Below, in pieces: positions 35,731-46,170 of a DNA stretch of 64,000 bases (position 1 is the stretch's first letter; the number at the start of each line of letters is the position of its first letter). A program made the position numbers and the translations under genes. The DNA is taken from positions 641,942-705,941 of the forward strand of contig BCKE01000010.1 in the NCBI GenBank assembly GCA_001600495.1. Reading direction: 5' to 3'. The notes below the pieces were generated by a model. That model saw only the letters and a program-made list of their open reading frames with translations. It was not told the origin of the DNA and did not search any database. Source of the stretch: Pilasporangium apinafurcum (lineage: Eukaryota; Oomycota; Peronosporomycetes; Pythiales; Pythiaceae).

Positions 35731-38700
35731 TCACGAGTCGTCATCTGTGTGCATCGATGAAACTACCTTCAAAGAGCAGCGATGAGAACATCCAGTTGGA
35801 CACATCGTTTCCATCGCAAACCATTCTGAAAGGTGCTCCAAGTGACCACCATGAGAGCATACAGGGCACCAAACGTACAATCCACGGACAGGCAGTTGAC
35901 TAAAAGATAAATATCACAATGAATAGTGGAATCACAGTCATCCGTAAGTGGCTGGGAAGATATTAGCGCTACAGCATTAAGACTCTGAAGCACTCACCAG
36001 ATAGAGCATCGAGTCACGACGTTGCTGCAATTGGAACAAAGTGTTGTTGGAGCAACATCATTGATATTGGGATTGCTGGTACCGGAATACGACTCAATAG
36101 GCTTGGAACATTTCGCACAATTGAAATAGACACTCGTGGATTTCTTCAAATCAGACAGAGGAGATAAAGAGTGAGATTAGTAAGAGCAAGGAATGAGGCA
36201 TGCACAGGGAAGTAGCAAATTTCTACATACCATATTCATTTGCCGAATCGATTGGTCGGAACAATTGGAGATAAGTTCATTTGCCGCCGAGTAAATTCGC
36301 AATTGATGAAGTAAGTCGACGTAGTGCATATAAATTTGCTGCAGCCACGCCTCACCCATGACTTTCTCAACGTTCGACACTTTGCCCACAACAATAGCAA
36401 TAGCAGTACAGGTCTGCAGGTCACCAATGTTCACATAATACTCCAACAACTCTTTCAAAACTGCGTCGCGAAGATGGCTGAGTTCACCATGAACTGCGTT
36501 ACCATGCACAATCATGGAGGAGGACTTCTTTTCACGTGTGACAGTACTACCAGTGGCACCATTAAGCAAGTTGGTATCTCCACTTACCAGTCCTTTTGCA
36601 TCATACGGATATGGGTCAAAGCCCTGCAGCGCCTGTGGATTCACGTGGTCAAGCTGCTGCAACAGCATCGTCGTTTGATTGGGATTGTCGGTAGCAGGCA
36701 TTGAAAAGTCCTCGGACGTCTTGGAGTCTTTTCGCTGCAACTGTCGAGAAGGATGAAGGTGGTTGTCATCCACATGGTGATGAGGATGATGATGTGTGTT
36801 ACGATGATCAGAATCCAACGAGAGCAGGTCATCGTGACCGTTAGTCGCTGGATGATGCACAGCGTGTTCGGGGATCGTGTGTTGGTCATGGGGCTTTGTA
36901 TTATCCAGTTTTGTCACATCGCCACCACCGTTGGCATCGCTTCCATACAAAACCTCCAAAATGCGCCACATCTGGCACAAATGCGAATTACCCGTCACAA
37001 ATGCAGCCAGTGCGTTGTGTGCACACATTTGTGCAAACGTCAACTCCGGTATGTCATCTCTTTCGTTTCGAAAGAGCGAATAATGATTTGCCAAGAAGCG
37101 AAAGGCATCTTCATCAAAACCAAAGGACTCTTTCAGATGCAGCCCGTGTACGAATTGTGCCTTCAACACTTCGACCTGTTGCTCCGCTTCTACATACGCT
37201 TGCTCATCTCCCATGAAAATCTTTTCCAATTGGCTCGCCTTGCTGATGTTTTGCATTGAAACAAGCGCGACGAGTGCACGCGGAGTCGTGGACCTTGTGA
37301 AAGGTGTAGGCATCGGCGACGACGGTGTGTTGCCACGTCTGGCATCAAGTCCCTCACCTGCTGATATATTTCGTTCCAATGCCGCATTGATTGGACCACC
37401 CGCTGGAGACAACGTTCCTGGAGCGTGGCGGACAATACCACTTCCAACCGCACTACCAACTGAGGTCATATTGCCTACAGATTTGGAATGAGACGAAGTT
37501 GCAATATTCCCACCTAAGCCACTACCATTTCCAATAGTTGTGCTTGATCGACCTAGAACTCGCGGTGCCAATGGTGGTGGTTGTGCACCTCCTATCGTAC
37601 GTGTCGGTAACCGGGAATTCAACTGCTCAAGATACGTCTCGTCCATGTTTTCGGATCCACTCGAGCTCAGGTGAAACCGTTTTAGTCCAGTTGATGGTCC
37701 AGCTCCTGATGAGACGTCTGTTACTGTAAAGAGAGCACTAGAGATGTTGAAGTGACGGTGAATCTTAAGTGATGCACATGAGCGATCTATAAGACACATG
37801 GCGATTCAAAAATCAAATTAATATACAAAATTTCCGGTCATCGCAAATCAGCTAAGTGTGGCAAAAAACAAGAAAACTCACCGACGTAATCGTGAGAAAA
37901 AGCCATTTGACCTTTCGAATTAAGAGCGAGAGCGGTAGTGGGCAACGATTGGTGGGGTTTGAATGAATCAGCTAGAGAATGCAGTTTCAGAGTTCCATCT
38001 TTGGAACATGCCAGCATATGCTGCCAGAAATCAAGCCCCTCCCAATCAGAAACGTTGTCGTTGTTAGCAAAGGTCGAAGACACTGGAGTGTCAAGCCACG
38101 AAATACCCGACGCAATATCGGTATGACCTTTCATTGATGCAATTGGGATAAATGGACGCTGAACATCCCACACGTGAATACTGTTGTCCATCAAGGATGC
38201 ACTGGTGGCAATATGATCGACACAGTTCGGTCGCCACGCTACCCGACCCACACTAGCAATGGTTTGGATCGTCTGCTTTGGTTGCTTAGGATCATTCCAA
38301 TCCCAAATCTTCACATATCGATCACGCCCACCTGACGCCAATAAATTTGCTTTCGTTGGATGCCAATCAATTGCCAATACCAAACCTTTGTGGGCGGTAA
38401 ACTTGATTTCTGGCTGTAGATTCTTGCGAATATCCCACACCTACGCAGTAGCCATTCAATCCCAGCGCCATCGTTTTAAAATCGGGCCGAATGATGGCAA
38501 GATTGCCCAGAATAAAGCAAAGCTATGGATTCATCTTACCTGCACAGTGCCATTCTCAAACACAGCAGCGAATTTATTGGCTTGGAATGGACTTACACGC
38601 ACGTCTCGCACACTTTCGGATTTCGGCTGGTACGTGTTCGCGACTTTGCCACGTTTATCCTGATTCATTAAACAGAAACTGCATGGTAAGTATTTACGTT

Positions 38701-39427
38701 TTCTAGACTTAACACTGCTCACCATGACATACCCACAGCTTGATAGTGCCATCTTGAGAGCCACTAATGAGGACATTCATGTCGGTGGTGTGCCAGCAAA
38801 TGCGATTCACAGCACGACGGTGGCCATTTAACACACGCTCTATGCCAAATACAACAATCGAGTCAAGAGGTTTACCTCTTCAACAACGTCGTACAGCTAT
38901 ACTCTCTGATAATGCTCAGTTAATACCTTGGACATGTTTGAAGCCCTCGCGCTCGAGATTCCATATTACTACTGAGCCATTTGTAGCAGCTGTCGCCAAG
39001 AGTGAGTCCGATTCTAAACAGATTAGCAACAACAATCGTCGATGAATGCAAAATTCATCGGTATGTTGGTTCATGAACAAACCACTTCTAATGCATAATA
39101 TCATAGTCATACGTGGGTGCCATCGAATATCGTTCGTGCTAAAATTCAAACTCGGCTTTCCCACACGCAGGTTTCTCTTTTCCGTAAACCCCGCGGCTTC
39201 AAGCGCCACAATCTTCAACACTAGATTGGCACATCATACAGCAACACATGAGAGTGTCATAGGTGGCTGTTCAACAAATACAGTCCATGTACAAAGTAAA
39301 CTACGTTCATCACCACACCATCTCGTCCACCCACAGCGATGAGCTTGTTGTTGGGTGATGTGGAGAGCGCATTGAGCGGTCCATGGAAGTCCATGGATGC
39401 TCGCACACTCTGTCCGATTGTCTCCAT
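35731..39427 (-). CDS. WDR24: WDR24 homologue, GATOR2 complex subunit
   Basis: Nine exons on the minus strand (39427-39319, 39220-39113, 39013-38927, 38839-38733, 38659-38540, 38440-37882, 37786-36231, 36143-35998, 35899-35731) join in frame to 986 residues. The first 390 are WD40 repeats forming a propeller ([48 protein letters not shown]). A long Ser/His/Gly-rich linker and helical region follow. The last 100 residues form the WDR24-type Cys/His-rich RING-like module ([48 protein letters not shown]). WDR24 is the RING-bearing subunit of GATOR2, which relays amino-acid sufficiency to TORC1 at the lysosome or vacuole. [13 protein letters not shown] is shared with animal WDR24. The linker makes it longer than the human protein (790). 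Confidence 0.9.
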
Positions 39428-40437
39428 CTTTATTTGTGAGGTTTCCCTTTTCAAGCAAAAAACACAAGGAAATTTTCTTTTAAAGCCAATAAGCGATGCG
39501 AATTACTGAGTATTCTTACTGCATTGGTAGAAAATAATTACCAAGAAGTGGACTATGTCTGTGTGCATATCCTTTCCATCAGCCAGTTCCGTGAAATTGC
39601 CAGGCTGAGTTGTGCCTGCGTCTATCGGTTAGAGCTGCGGCAAAACATCCATAAATGTCATCATAATGAACTGAATGCCGGCTTACGCTTGATCTATTGG
39701 GGCAAATGAAGACAAGCCTCCATCGCTCTTGGATAAAAATCGATTGCTGCATCCTCCAACATTCCTTTGTCTCTGATCTCGGTTGTAAATGCGAATTCAC
39801 AGAAAAATATTAAATCTTCTGCTTCTGTGTATGATGGTGGCAATTGGGAACACATCAGAGAACAAAAACATTCATGCAGTGAAACAGCTTATCACTACGT
39901 TTGACAACAAACCAGGTCTCGATTTTCGTGTTCTTGTTGCCCTCGCTGCAAAAGACACATTGCAATACATCAAGCACCTTTTACTCGCCATCCAATGCTG
40001 CAAACTTCAAAGATATCCCTTTACACTATGTTAAACTGTAATGAGCTTTAGAAAATTTCCTATTCGTCCCAATTATTGCTTGGAATGCTCCTGCGTCGTG
40101 ACTGACTGCGTAGTTTGTTTCTCTTCTTTGCCGCACTGACTCATCAATGAACCGACCGCTGCAGTGGCCGCCGTATTCGATATTCTATTAGTGATAGAGC
40201 TCACCGGCACCATTGCAATCGCCAAGGAAGACACAACAGAATCTCCAATTCTGCGTTTCTTGGTGAGACGTTCTAGCTCCATCTTTCCTTTTGAGAAGAA
40301 ACGTCGAGCGAATCGGTACGCTTTTGACAAAATAAGACCAAGTTCAATGATAAATTGGTCATGCTGCATCAGCATAATCCAAATCTCTTAATCAAGCAAA
40401 TAGCATGAGTTTGATCATTGAAAGGCGCAAATTGAAA
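39428..40437. other. Spacer with coding-like minus-strand stretches
   Basis: Two minus-strand frames have convincing amino-acid composition but no complete model: 40375-40073 (100 aa, starts MLMQHDQF, ends TTQEHSKQ; Lys/Arg-rich middle and Ala/Ser/Thr tail) and 39855-39694 (53 aa, starts MCSQLPPSYTEAEDL, contains DAAIDFYPRA, reminiscent of longin-type beginnings in CCZ1/HPS4 proteins). I could not connect them with good splice sites. They may be exons of one or two genes, or remnants. Confidence 0.3.
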
Positions 40438-41547
40438 TTTGGTGCATCTTATTCCTGTGAGCGATGAAGTATCAGATCAGATAGCACGTCACTTTTTTCT
40501 ACGTTATGTCACTAATTCGAGTCACTTAGCAGCCAATATTACCGCGATTTGGAGCAAAAATCAGGTATCTTGTTTTAAATACCAAAGTATGTTATATATA
40601 TTACATATTATCCAAATGAGGATATAATCCTTTGTTTTTCTAGTAATAAAATCCACCTTTTTTTGTAAAAATAGCTTGTTCTGTTCGATTTTCTTGTATA
40701 GAGGTGTGGATTGTTCCAGCAACTTGCGTCAATGGATCTCTCTGTCTCCCTTTGGATGCTTCCTTTCGTTGAGGAGGTGGTGGCATACGTTGAATGGAAA
40801 AGAAAGAACAAGAAAGAAGAAAAAATAAGATTCCTCTCTCTTGATTCGAACGCACGCGTCTACCACAACAAGAATCGATCAATTTGCAAACAAGTACGGA
40901 AAAATCATGGGGATCTGTCGGAGCTCTTGTGCACGGTCGGATCAGTTCGAGTACTACAACATCTGGAAACACAAGGTTTGCGAAGTCAATTGAATGACAC
41001 ATTATCACATTTCAATGCAAAAAGACTAAGGGCATGATACTTGTGCTGCATGCTTTCTCTACCTCTATGTATTCGCATGTACAGCCCATTCGGACTAGTG
41101 CACGCTCCAAGGTCATGGATCGATACTCACATTACAACCGCAGCCATCTCTACAAACATAACAATCATGAAGCAACCAAGCTCTGGATGTGTGCGAATGG
41201 TTGCTGCTCCATTCGATGGAAACTCGATTATGCAGGTAGGAGACTCGTTGGGCACCGAATATTCTGTGGTGTTCACTGCCATGACGCAATCGTATTTTCG
41301 CTTGCGCAAATGCGTAGAATTCCAACCGTACACGAAATATGCCGAAATATCGCCCTATGTGGTGATTCAAGACCAGACAAAGCGCTGTCGCTGTGTCATT
41401 TGCAATGGGCCGCCAGATGCAGTCTTGTTGAGCAATTCCCACTCACCCGTTCAGTCCAATGGATTGCAGCGACGGCCCCAGCCAGTTGAAATGATTTCTG
41501 ATGGCTCCTTGACGGATATGGAGGAGGATGAAGACGACACGGCTTAG
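40438..41547 (+). CDS. Unidentified multi-exon gene (model incomplete)
   Basis: The last exon is well supported: acceptor TGTACAG at 41084, then an open frame 41085-41547 encoding ordered sequence (CVRMVAAPFDGNSIMQVGD, EYSVVFTAMTQSYFRLRK, CRCVICNGPPDA) and an acidic end (MEEDEDDTA). Upstream coding-like pieces on the same strand are 40438-40566 (HLIPVSDEVSDQIARHFFLR, WSKNQ at the donor side) and about 40860-40975 (VRKNHGDLSELLCTVGSVRV). The junctions and start are not resolved, so the joined protein is unknown. I do not recognise the family. A competing minus-strand reading (40781 downwards, starting MPPPPQRKEASKGRQ) overlaps and looks partly coding too. Confidence 0.4.
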
Positions 41548-42394
41548 ATCGAGCCTGCGTGCATGCTTGGAATGGTGGAAAATGGTTGCTGAGATCTATC
41601 CTTTCGCTCTCATGCTAACGGAGAGATAGACGAAGAATGGATGGATCGATCAACAGTTTTCGCACATATTTATGGGTCCATATAACATAGCAGTTGTGTT
41701 TTGTGTATGTGATTGGTCATCTGTATGCTGCAAGTTCACAGAGCTAGAGCAAAGAGCGAGATGAAGTGAAATTAAATGGAATACGCTTTTCTTGCTTTAT
41801 TGGCCGCGTAAGATTGCTTGATTGAGACATGAATAGAGGATAATTTGTTGTATTTGCTACAAATGAACATGTTCTTCTCTTGCTGTGGTTTCTGTGATAA
41901 TTCAGTTAGGAACATTAGCACTCCGCGCAAAAGCTCGCAATTATCGAACGAGAGATGAGAAAACAGACAAGTAAGGAAAAATCACATACACCACTAACAT
42001 TATCCAAAAATATCCATCTTTTCTTCATTTTCTTTGCAAAATTTCCAAAATGGCGGAGGAAAAAGCAGCAAAATAAATACGTTCTCTGCACTTGTGGTCC
42101 ATTAGCTGTCGAGCTGCGGCATTATTCCATCCATTTGTTGATATGTCGCATTGAATAGCTCTCCACATTGCTCTAGCTTGGTTTCTTCTTCTTCAGGCTT
42201 CTGTTCACTTGTTGCTCCCTTCACTTCGCGAGCACAGTGGACATGAAGGCATTGCGTCTCCTTCCTTGTTTTTTGTTTTCTTTTTTTCTTCTCCATATGA
42301 ACACAGACAATATGCATACATGTAGTGGAAGAAAATATACATATATGAACAAAGACACGATACCTCACGCATCATTTGTAGGTGTGACTGTTTG
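41548..42394. other. Intergenic; possible small minus-strand exon
   Basis: AT-rich spacer. A minus-strand open frame ends at 42102; its last 40 or so codons (GATSEQKPEEEETKLEQCG to QQMDGIMPQLDS) look coding, while the upstream part is Cys/His-rich noise. It could be the last exon of the coiled-coil gene next door or a tiny separate gene. The donor that would join it is not clear. Confidence 0.3.
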
Positions 42395-43708
42395 CTACAC
42401 ATCCACCGACTGCGCCAGCACCGACACTTGCTGTTGCAGTCGCATCTCTAATTTCCGATGCGCGCTTTCGGCGATGTCGTAGTCACGGTCCACACGTTTC
42501 TGCCAGTTTTCCAGGACCTGAAGCTTTTCCATCGCCAACCGCTGCAGCAGAATTATCACATTCTCCGCACTGCGCAGCTTCCGTGTACCTTCAATCGATA
42601 GGGCGCTGTGCGGGTCGTAGTTAGTACGTGCACGCCGTGCAAAATCAATCACCGCCTGTGGGAATTTGGCTGGTCGTACATGGACAAGTTCCGGGGCGAA
42701 ATCATGGTAGCGTCGAGTTGCTTCAGGCTGAATAACGTGTGTTGCTGCCTCAAGCAGCTGACTTGCTTCTACAGCCAATGGGTATGGTCCCTGGGCAAAT
42801 TCTCGTAATGTGCCCGAGTAACTCGGCGAGACCACTGATGCTAATGCGATGCGAAGGAGATGCAGCGACTGTCTATACATCGTCTCAACCTTATCGACCT
42901 GTTTCTTTATGGATTCGCAAGCTTTCATTTCCGATGCATACATGGCGATGCGTGCATGCACGTCCTGGACATCTGGAATCGCCACGGTGTGGAAAAGATT
43001 GCTTAGAATGTCTTCCTTTTCACGCTCAAGCCACTGCAGTTCCTCAACCATGTCAGCATCACTAGCGCTGCTATTCCGTAAAACAGACTGCGACAATTCT
43101 GTTGATTTCCGTTCCAGTCGTTGCAGCTCCTCGTCGACTCGCACTGATTCTGAGAGCTTGTCACATAACTTGGCTTTCAATTTCTCCATCTTTGCCGCAC
43201 GGTTGAGTGTGAAGAATCGACGGATACTGCTTTTCTCCTGTTTCTCCATTTTCTCCAGCAAGTGTTTCTGCGACTGCAGCATCTGCGACGAATTCAGCCG
43301 CACGCGACGCAACTCACCTTTCACTTTTTCCAGTTTCGATTGGTCTTCTGGTCCAATACTGGTCGATTCCCGTACAATTCGCTCGATTTCACCATTCACT
43401 TGTTCGTATTTCTCAAGTAATTTTCGATCAATCACCGCGGATGCTGAGCTCATCAGCCGCGGTCGATGCGAGAACGGTGTGTCGGTGTAGGCACTTGACC
43501 GCGTCGACGCTGACGGCATTCGGAACAGCGATCGTCCGCGGCTGAGTGTACGTGACCGCAATCGACGTGTTACCATTGGATCACTCGGCTGATTTGACTG
43601 AGATGAGGACAGGTGATGGTGCTGGATGTTATTGGAAATCGGAGATGACGACATCGACGACGATAACGACGAAGCAGATACGTCCGCTACTACATTGTGA
43701 GTGCCCAT
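42395..43708 (-). CDS. Coiled-coil protein of unknown function
   Basis: Single-exon gene of 437 residues. The N-terminal 90 residues are Ser-rich with an Arg/Ser/Thr cluster (RRLRSRTLSRGRSLFR), probably disordered and phosphorylated. Residues about 95-275 are predicted coiled coil by heptad-like Leu/Ile spacing (KLEKVKGELRRVRLNSSQML; KLKAKLCDKLSESVRVDEEL). The rest is helical with Ala/Arg-rich blocks (FPQAVIDFARRARTNYDP) and a final Gln/Val coiled coil. No catalytic motif or membrane segment. The upstream 20 bp of the start on the minus strand are followed by a CT-rich leader. No family recognised; it may be specific to oomycetes. Confidence 0.75.
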   Translation of the reverse strand: MGTHNVVADVSASSLSSSMSSSPISNNIQHHHLSSSQSNQPSDPMVTRRLRSRTLSRGRSLFRMPSASTRSSAYTDTPFSHRPRLMSSASAVIDRKLLEKYEQVNGEIERIVRESTSIGPEDQSKLEKVKGELRRVRLNSSQMLQSQKHLLEKMEKQEKSSIRRFFTLNRAAKMEKLKAKLCDKLSESVRVDEELQRLERKSTELSQSVLRNSSASDADMVEELQWLEREKEDILSNLFHTVAIPDVQDVHARIAMYASEMKACESIKKQVDKVETMYRQSLHLLRIALASVVSPSYSGTLREFAQGPYPLAVEASQLLEAATHVIQPEATRRYHDFAPELVHVRPAKFPQAVIDFARRARTNYDPHSALSIEGTRKLRSAENVIILLQRLAMEKLQVLENWQKRVDRDYDIAESAHRKLEMRLQQQVSVLAQSVDV

Positions 43709-44739
43709 AATGGTTGCTTATATTTTCTTCTTCTTCTCTCTCTCTCTTTTCTTGGTGCTGGAAGCAGCGGCTTTCGTCCGCTGGGGAAAATGGAAGAGCG
43801 CAACTGTAGCTGCTTGGCGAAAAAGACAGACCACGCTGTTGGCATATGCCATTCCGGACGTCACAGATAGGAAAACAAGCTAAAAAACCTCAAAAACCAG
43901 AATTTTTAGAGAGTATGGTGAGGTTAGGTAATGTGAAGGAGGGCCACTTTAGGGAGGATGAGGCATCAGAAATGAGGTTTTTTTGTTCCAGTTTAGAGCA
44001 AAACTGGATTAATCGAGCTGATACTTAGCTAGAAAATAGGATGCAATCGTGCGCGTCGCAAGTGCCAGGCTCGAAATGATGGCGCCAGGGAATGTAGCAC
44101 CCATGGAAATTCGCGATATGTCGGCGCCTGATAAGATACGATTTTATATGGGTCACTTGACTGTTTGGTATTTCTTAGTTTTTGCTTTGTCTGACAGATC
44201 TGGACTTTTGTGTGCGTGCGGTTGTCGCAACTTCGCTTTGTTCTTCTTACTTTATAGGTCTTCGTTTTTCTTTTTTGTTTTTTTTATCTTGTGATATGTA
44301 CCCGACATCTTTTTCTTATGTTTTTTTTCGTTGGCACCTGACTCAAGGGCACATACATCAGAAGTTCTTCTCGAAACTCTATATCGTAGTAATTCCCCTG
44401 CACTAGATTCAATTTCTACGGTTAATGCCTACTATAAATATCGCTTATACGCTTTATACAGTGCGCTTCTATCTTTCCTTCTCTCTATGTGCATCCAAAT
44501 GACCCCATAAACGTATCCATAGAATCGATTCAACAATGTTCTTCTATCCTCCCAGAGTCAAAAGAGAAAGCGAGCAAAAAGGACCATTTCCAAACACTAC
44601 ATGCGCGCCACAAATTCAATTTCTTCTACATGATCCAACGGGCATTTGAATTCGCACGAATCGTATACGACAACATTACTTACAACAATTGCACACACAT
44701 ACAAAAAACCCTTCGTACTCTCATCTTCCTGCATGAAAA
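43709..44739. other. Intergenic, low complexity
   Basis: About 1 kb with T-rich runs (44260-44330) and CT-repeats next to the coiled-coil gene start (43728-43752). Short plus-strand frames have no coding character. It is the shared upstream region of the divergent neighbours. Confidence 0.5.
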
Positions 44740-44814
44740 ATGGGTTATTCGTATTTCACCCATTTGGGTGCACTTTTGGGTTCTTTGCCCCTCATAACGC
44801 ACTTCCATAAGAAC

Positions 44815-45849
44815 ATGACGATGAGCAGCAGCACCACCACGCCAAGCAGCAGTACAGCCGCGTCTTCTACACGCACAACAAACCCAACGGCGCAGAAGCA
44901 GGACGCAGACTATATCCCCCCACATCTACGGCAGTACGTTTTCCACTCGCAGGATGATTTCTATGTCTCGCGGTTTTTCGATCCGCTGCTGCTTGCACAC
45001 TTGATGTATGAAGGGTTTCTCCCCATCGCATCCGAATTTCAAAATCAGTGTTTCCTATTACCGAAACTGCATCGAAAGCGGTGTATCTTGTTACTGGACT
45101 CTCCAGAACATGTTCCAAAATCTGTAAAGAAACGCAGCAAGAAGTATAAATTGGTCCTGAACCAGGATTTCGATGGTGTTGTGAAAGGCTGCCATGAACA
45201 GCATGGGATTCCGTGGCTGTATCCTCCAATCGTCGAAGGATTCCGCGCGTTATATGCAGTAGGTGCACGTGGTATCGAAATCTTCCCACGCCGTATCGTG
45301 CGATTCTACTCGGTGGAGTTACTGGACGTCGAAACAAATGCTCTTGCCGCAGGGGAACTTGGCTACACGATCGGCAAAGTCTACACGAGTCTCACTGGAT
45401 TCAGTCGCGTTAATGGTGCTGGCACCGTGCAATTACATGCATTAGGGAAACTGCTCTACTTAAGTGGCATGAAAGTATGGGACCTGGGCATGTCGATGCC
45501 ATACAAGATGAGTCTCGGCGCAAGTGACGTCGATCGCGACGATTTTCTGGCGCATTTATACACATGGCGGACGAGTGATTGCATGTTGGAGATGAAAGAG
45601 AAAGAAGGAGATTTACTCGTTGGTGTCCACGCAAAGGCATTGTTCGATCTCACGCGGTCTCCACGGAAGAGCGCGCCGGTGACTGCATCAGCAGATCGTA
45701 GTCGGACCACCGGAACAACACTGTATGGGTACCACACAGTAGACGACGCGGCTGCAGACAGTGACGAAGGCGATTACGACCAAAATGAGGAGGAAGAGGA
45801 AGCGGAGCAACAAAGTGAGGAAGACCAAAGCGATAGTAGTACAAGCTGA
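44815..45849 (+). CDS. Leucyl/phenylalanyl-tRNA-protein transferase-like protein
   Basis: Single-exon gene, 344 residues from the methionine at 44815 (the frame is open to 44740, adding 25 residues). The central 200 residues follow the bacterial Aat pattern in order: FDPLLLAHLMYEGFLPIA, then a basic block (KRSKKYKLVLNQDFDGVVKGC), the tryptophan-containing GIPWLYPPIVEGFRALYAVG, a strand with IEIF and VELLD, and GELGYTIGKVYTSLTGFSR with QLHALGKLLYLSGMKVWDLG. Bacterial Aat attaches Leu or Phe from aminoacyl-tRNA to proteins starting with Lys or Arg, making them substrates of ClpS/ClpAP. Eukaryotic copies are scattered and poorly studied. Here the N-terminus is Ser/Thr-rich and the C-terminus a long acidic tail (EEEEEAEQQSEEDQSD), neither found in bacteria. 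Substrate and location are unknown. Confidence 0.75.
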   Translation: MTMSSSTTTPSSSTAASSTRTTNPTAQKQDADYIPPHLRQYVFHSQDDFYVSRFFDPLLLAHLMYEGFLPIASEFQNQCFLLPKLHRKRCILLLDSPEHVPKSVKKRSKKYKLVLNQDFDGVVKGCHEQHGIPWLYPPIVEGFRALYAVGARGIEIFPRRIVRFYSVELLDVETNALAAGELGYTIGKVYTSLTGFSRVNGAGTVQLHALGKLLYLSGMKVWDLGMSMPYKMSLGASDVDRDDFLAHLYTWRTSDCMLEMKEKEGDLLVGVHAKALFDLTRSPRKSAPVTASADRSRTTGTTLYGYHTVDDAAADSDEGDYDQNEEEEEAEQQSEEDQSDSSTS

Positions 45850-46170
45850 GACAGAACAAAACAAAACAAAACCACGTGCAACAACGCTGCTAGGAGATAT
45901 CCAGACACACATGCTATCTCATACACTACCCGTTTTGTGTATAGTGTCACGTTCATTTCTTCGAATTTGTACATTTGTTTTCCAATTTGAACAGCGCAAT
46001 TTCACAACGTCATATTCTTTCTTTGCAGTCATAGACAGCATTGGAATGAACAATCCTTAAAAATCACAAAATCGCAATGAAAAAACTGAACATCGCTTCA
46101 CCAAACGAAATGCTTGCTCGTCTTCCATGGAATTGAGGCGAGTTGCGGTCGGCTGTTGTGGTAGCCATGC
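45850..46170. other. Convergent 3' spacer
   Basis: About 320 bp between the ends of the transferase-like gene and the Ras exchange factor. It begins with AACAAAACAAAACAAAACC. Nothing else seen. Confidence 0.5.
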
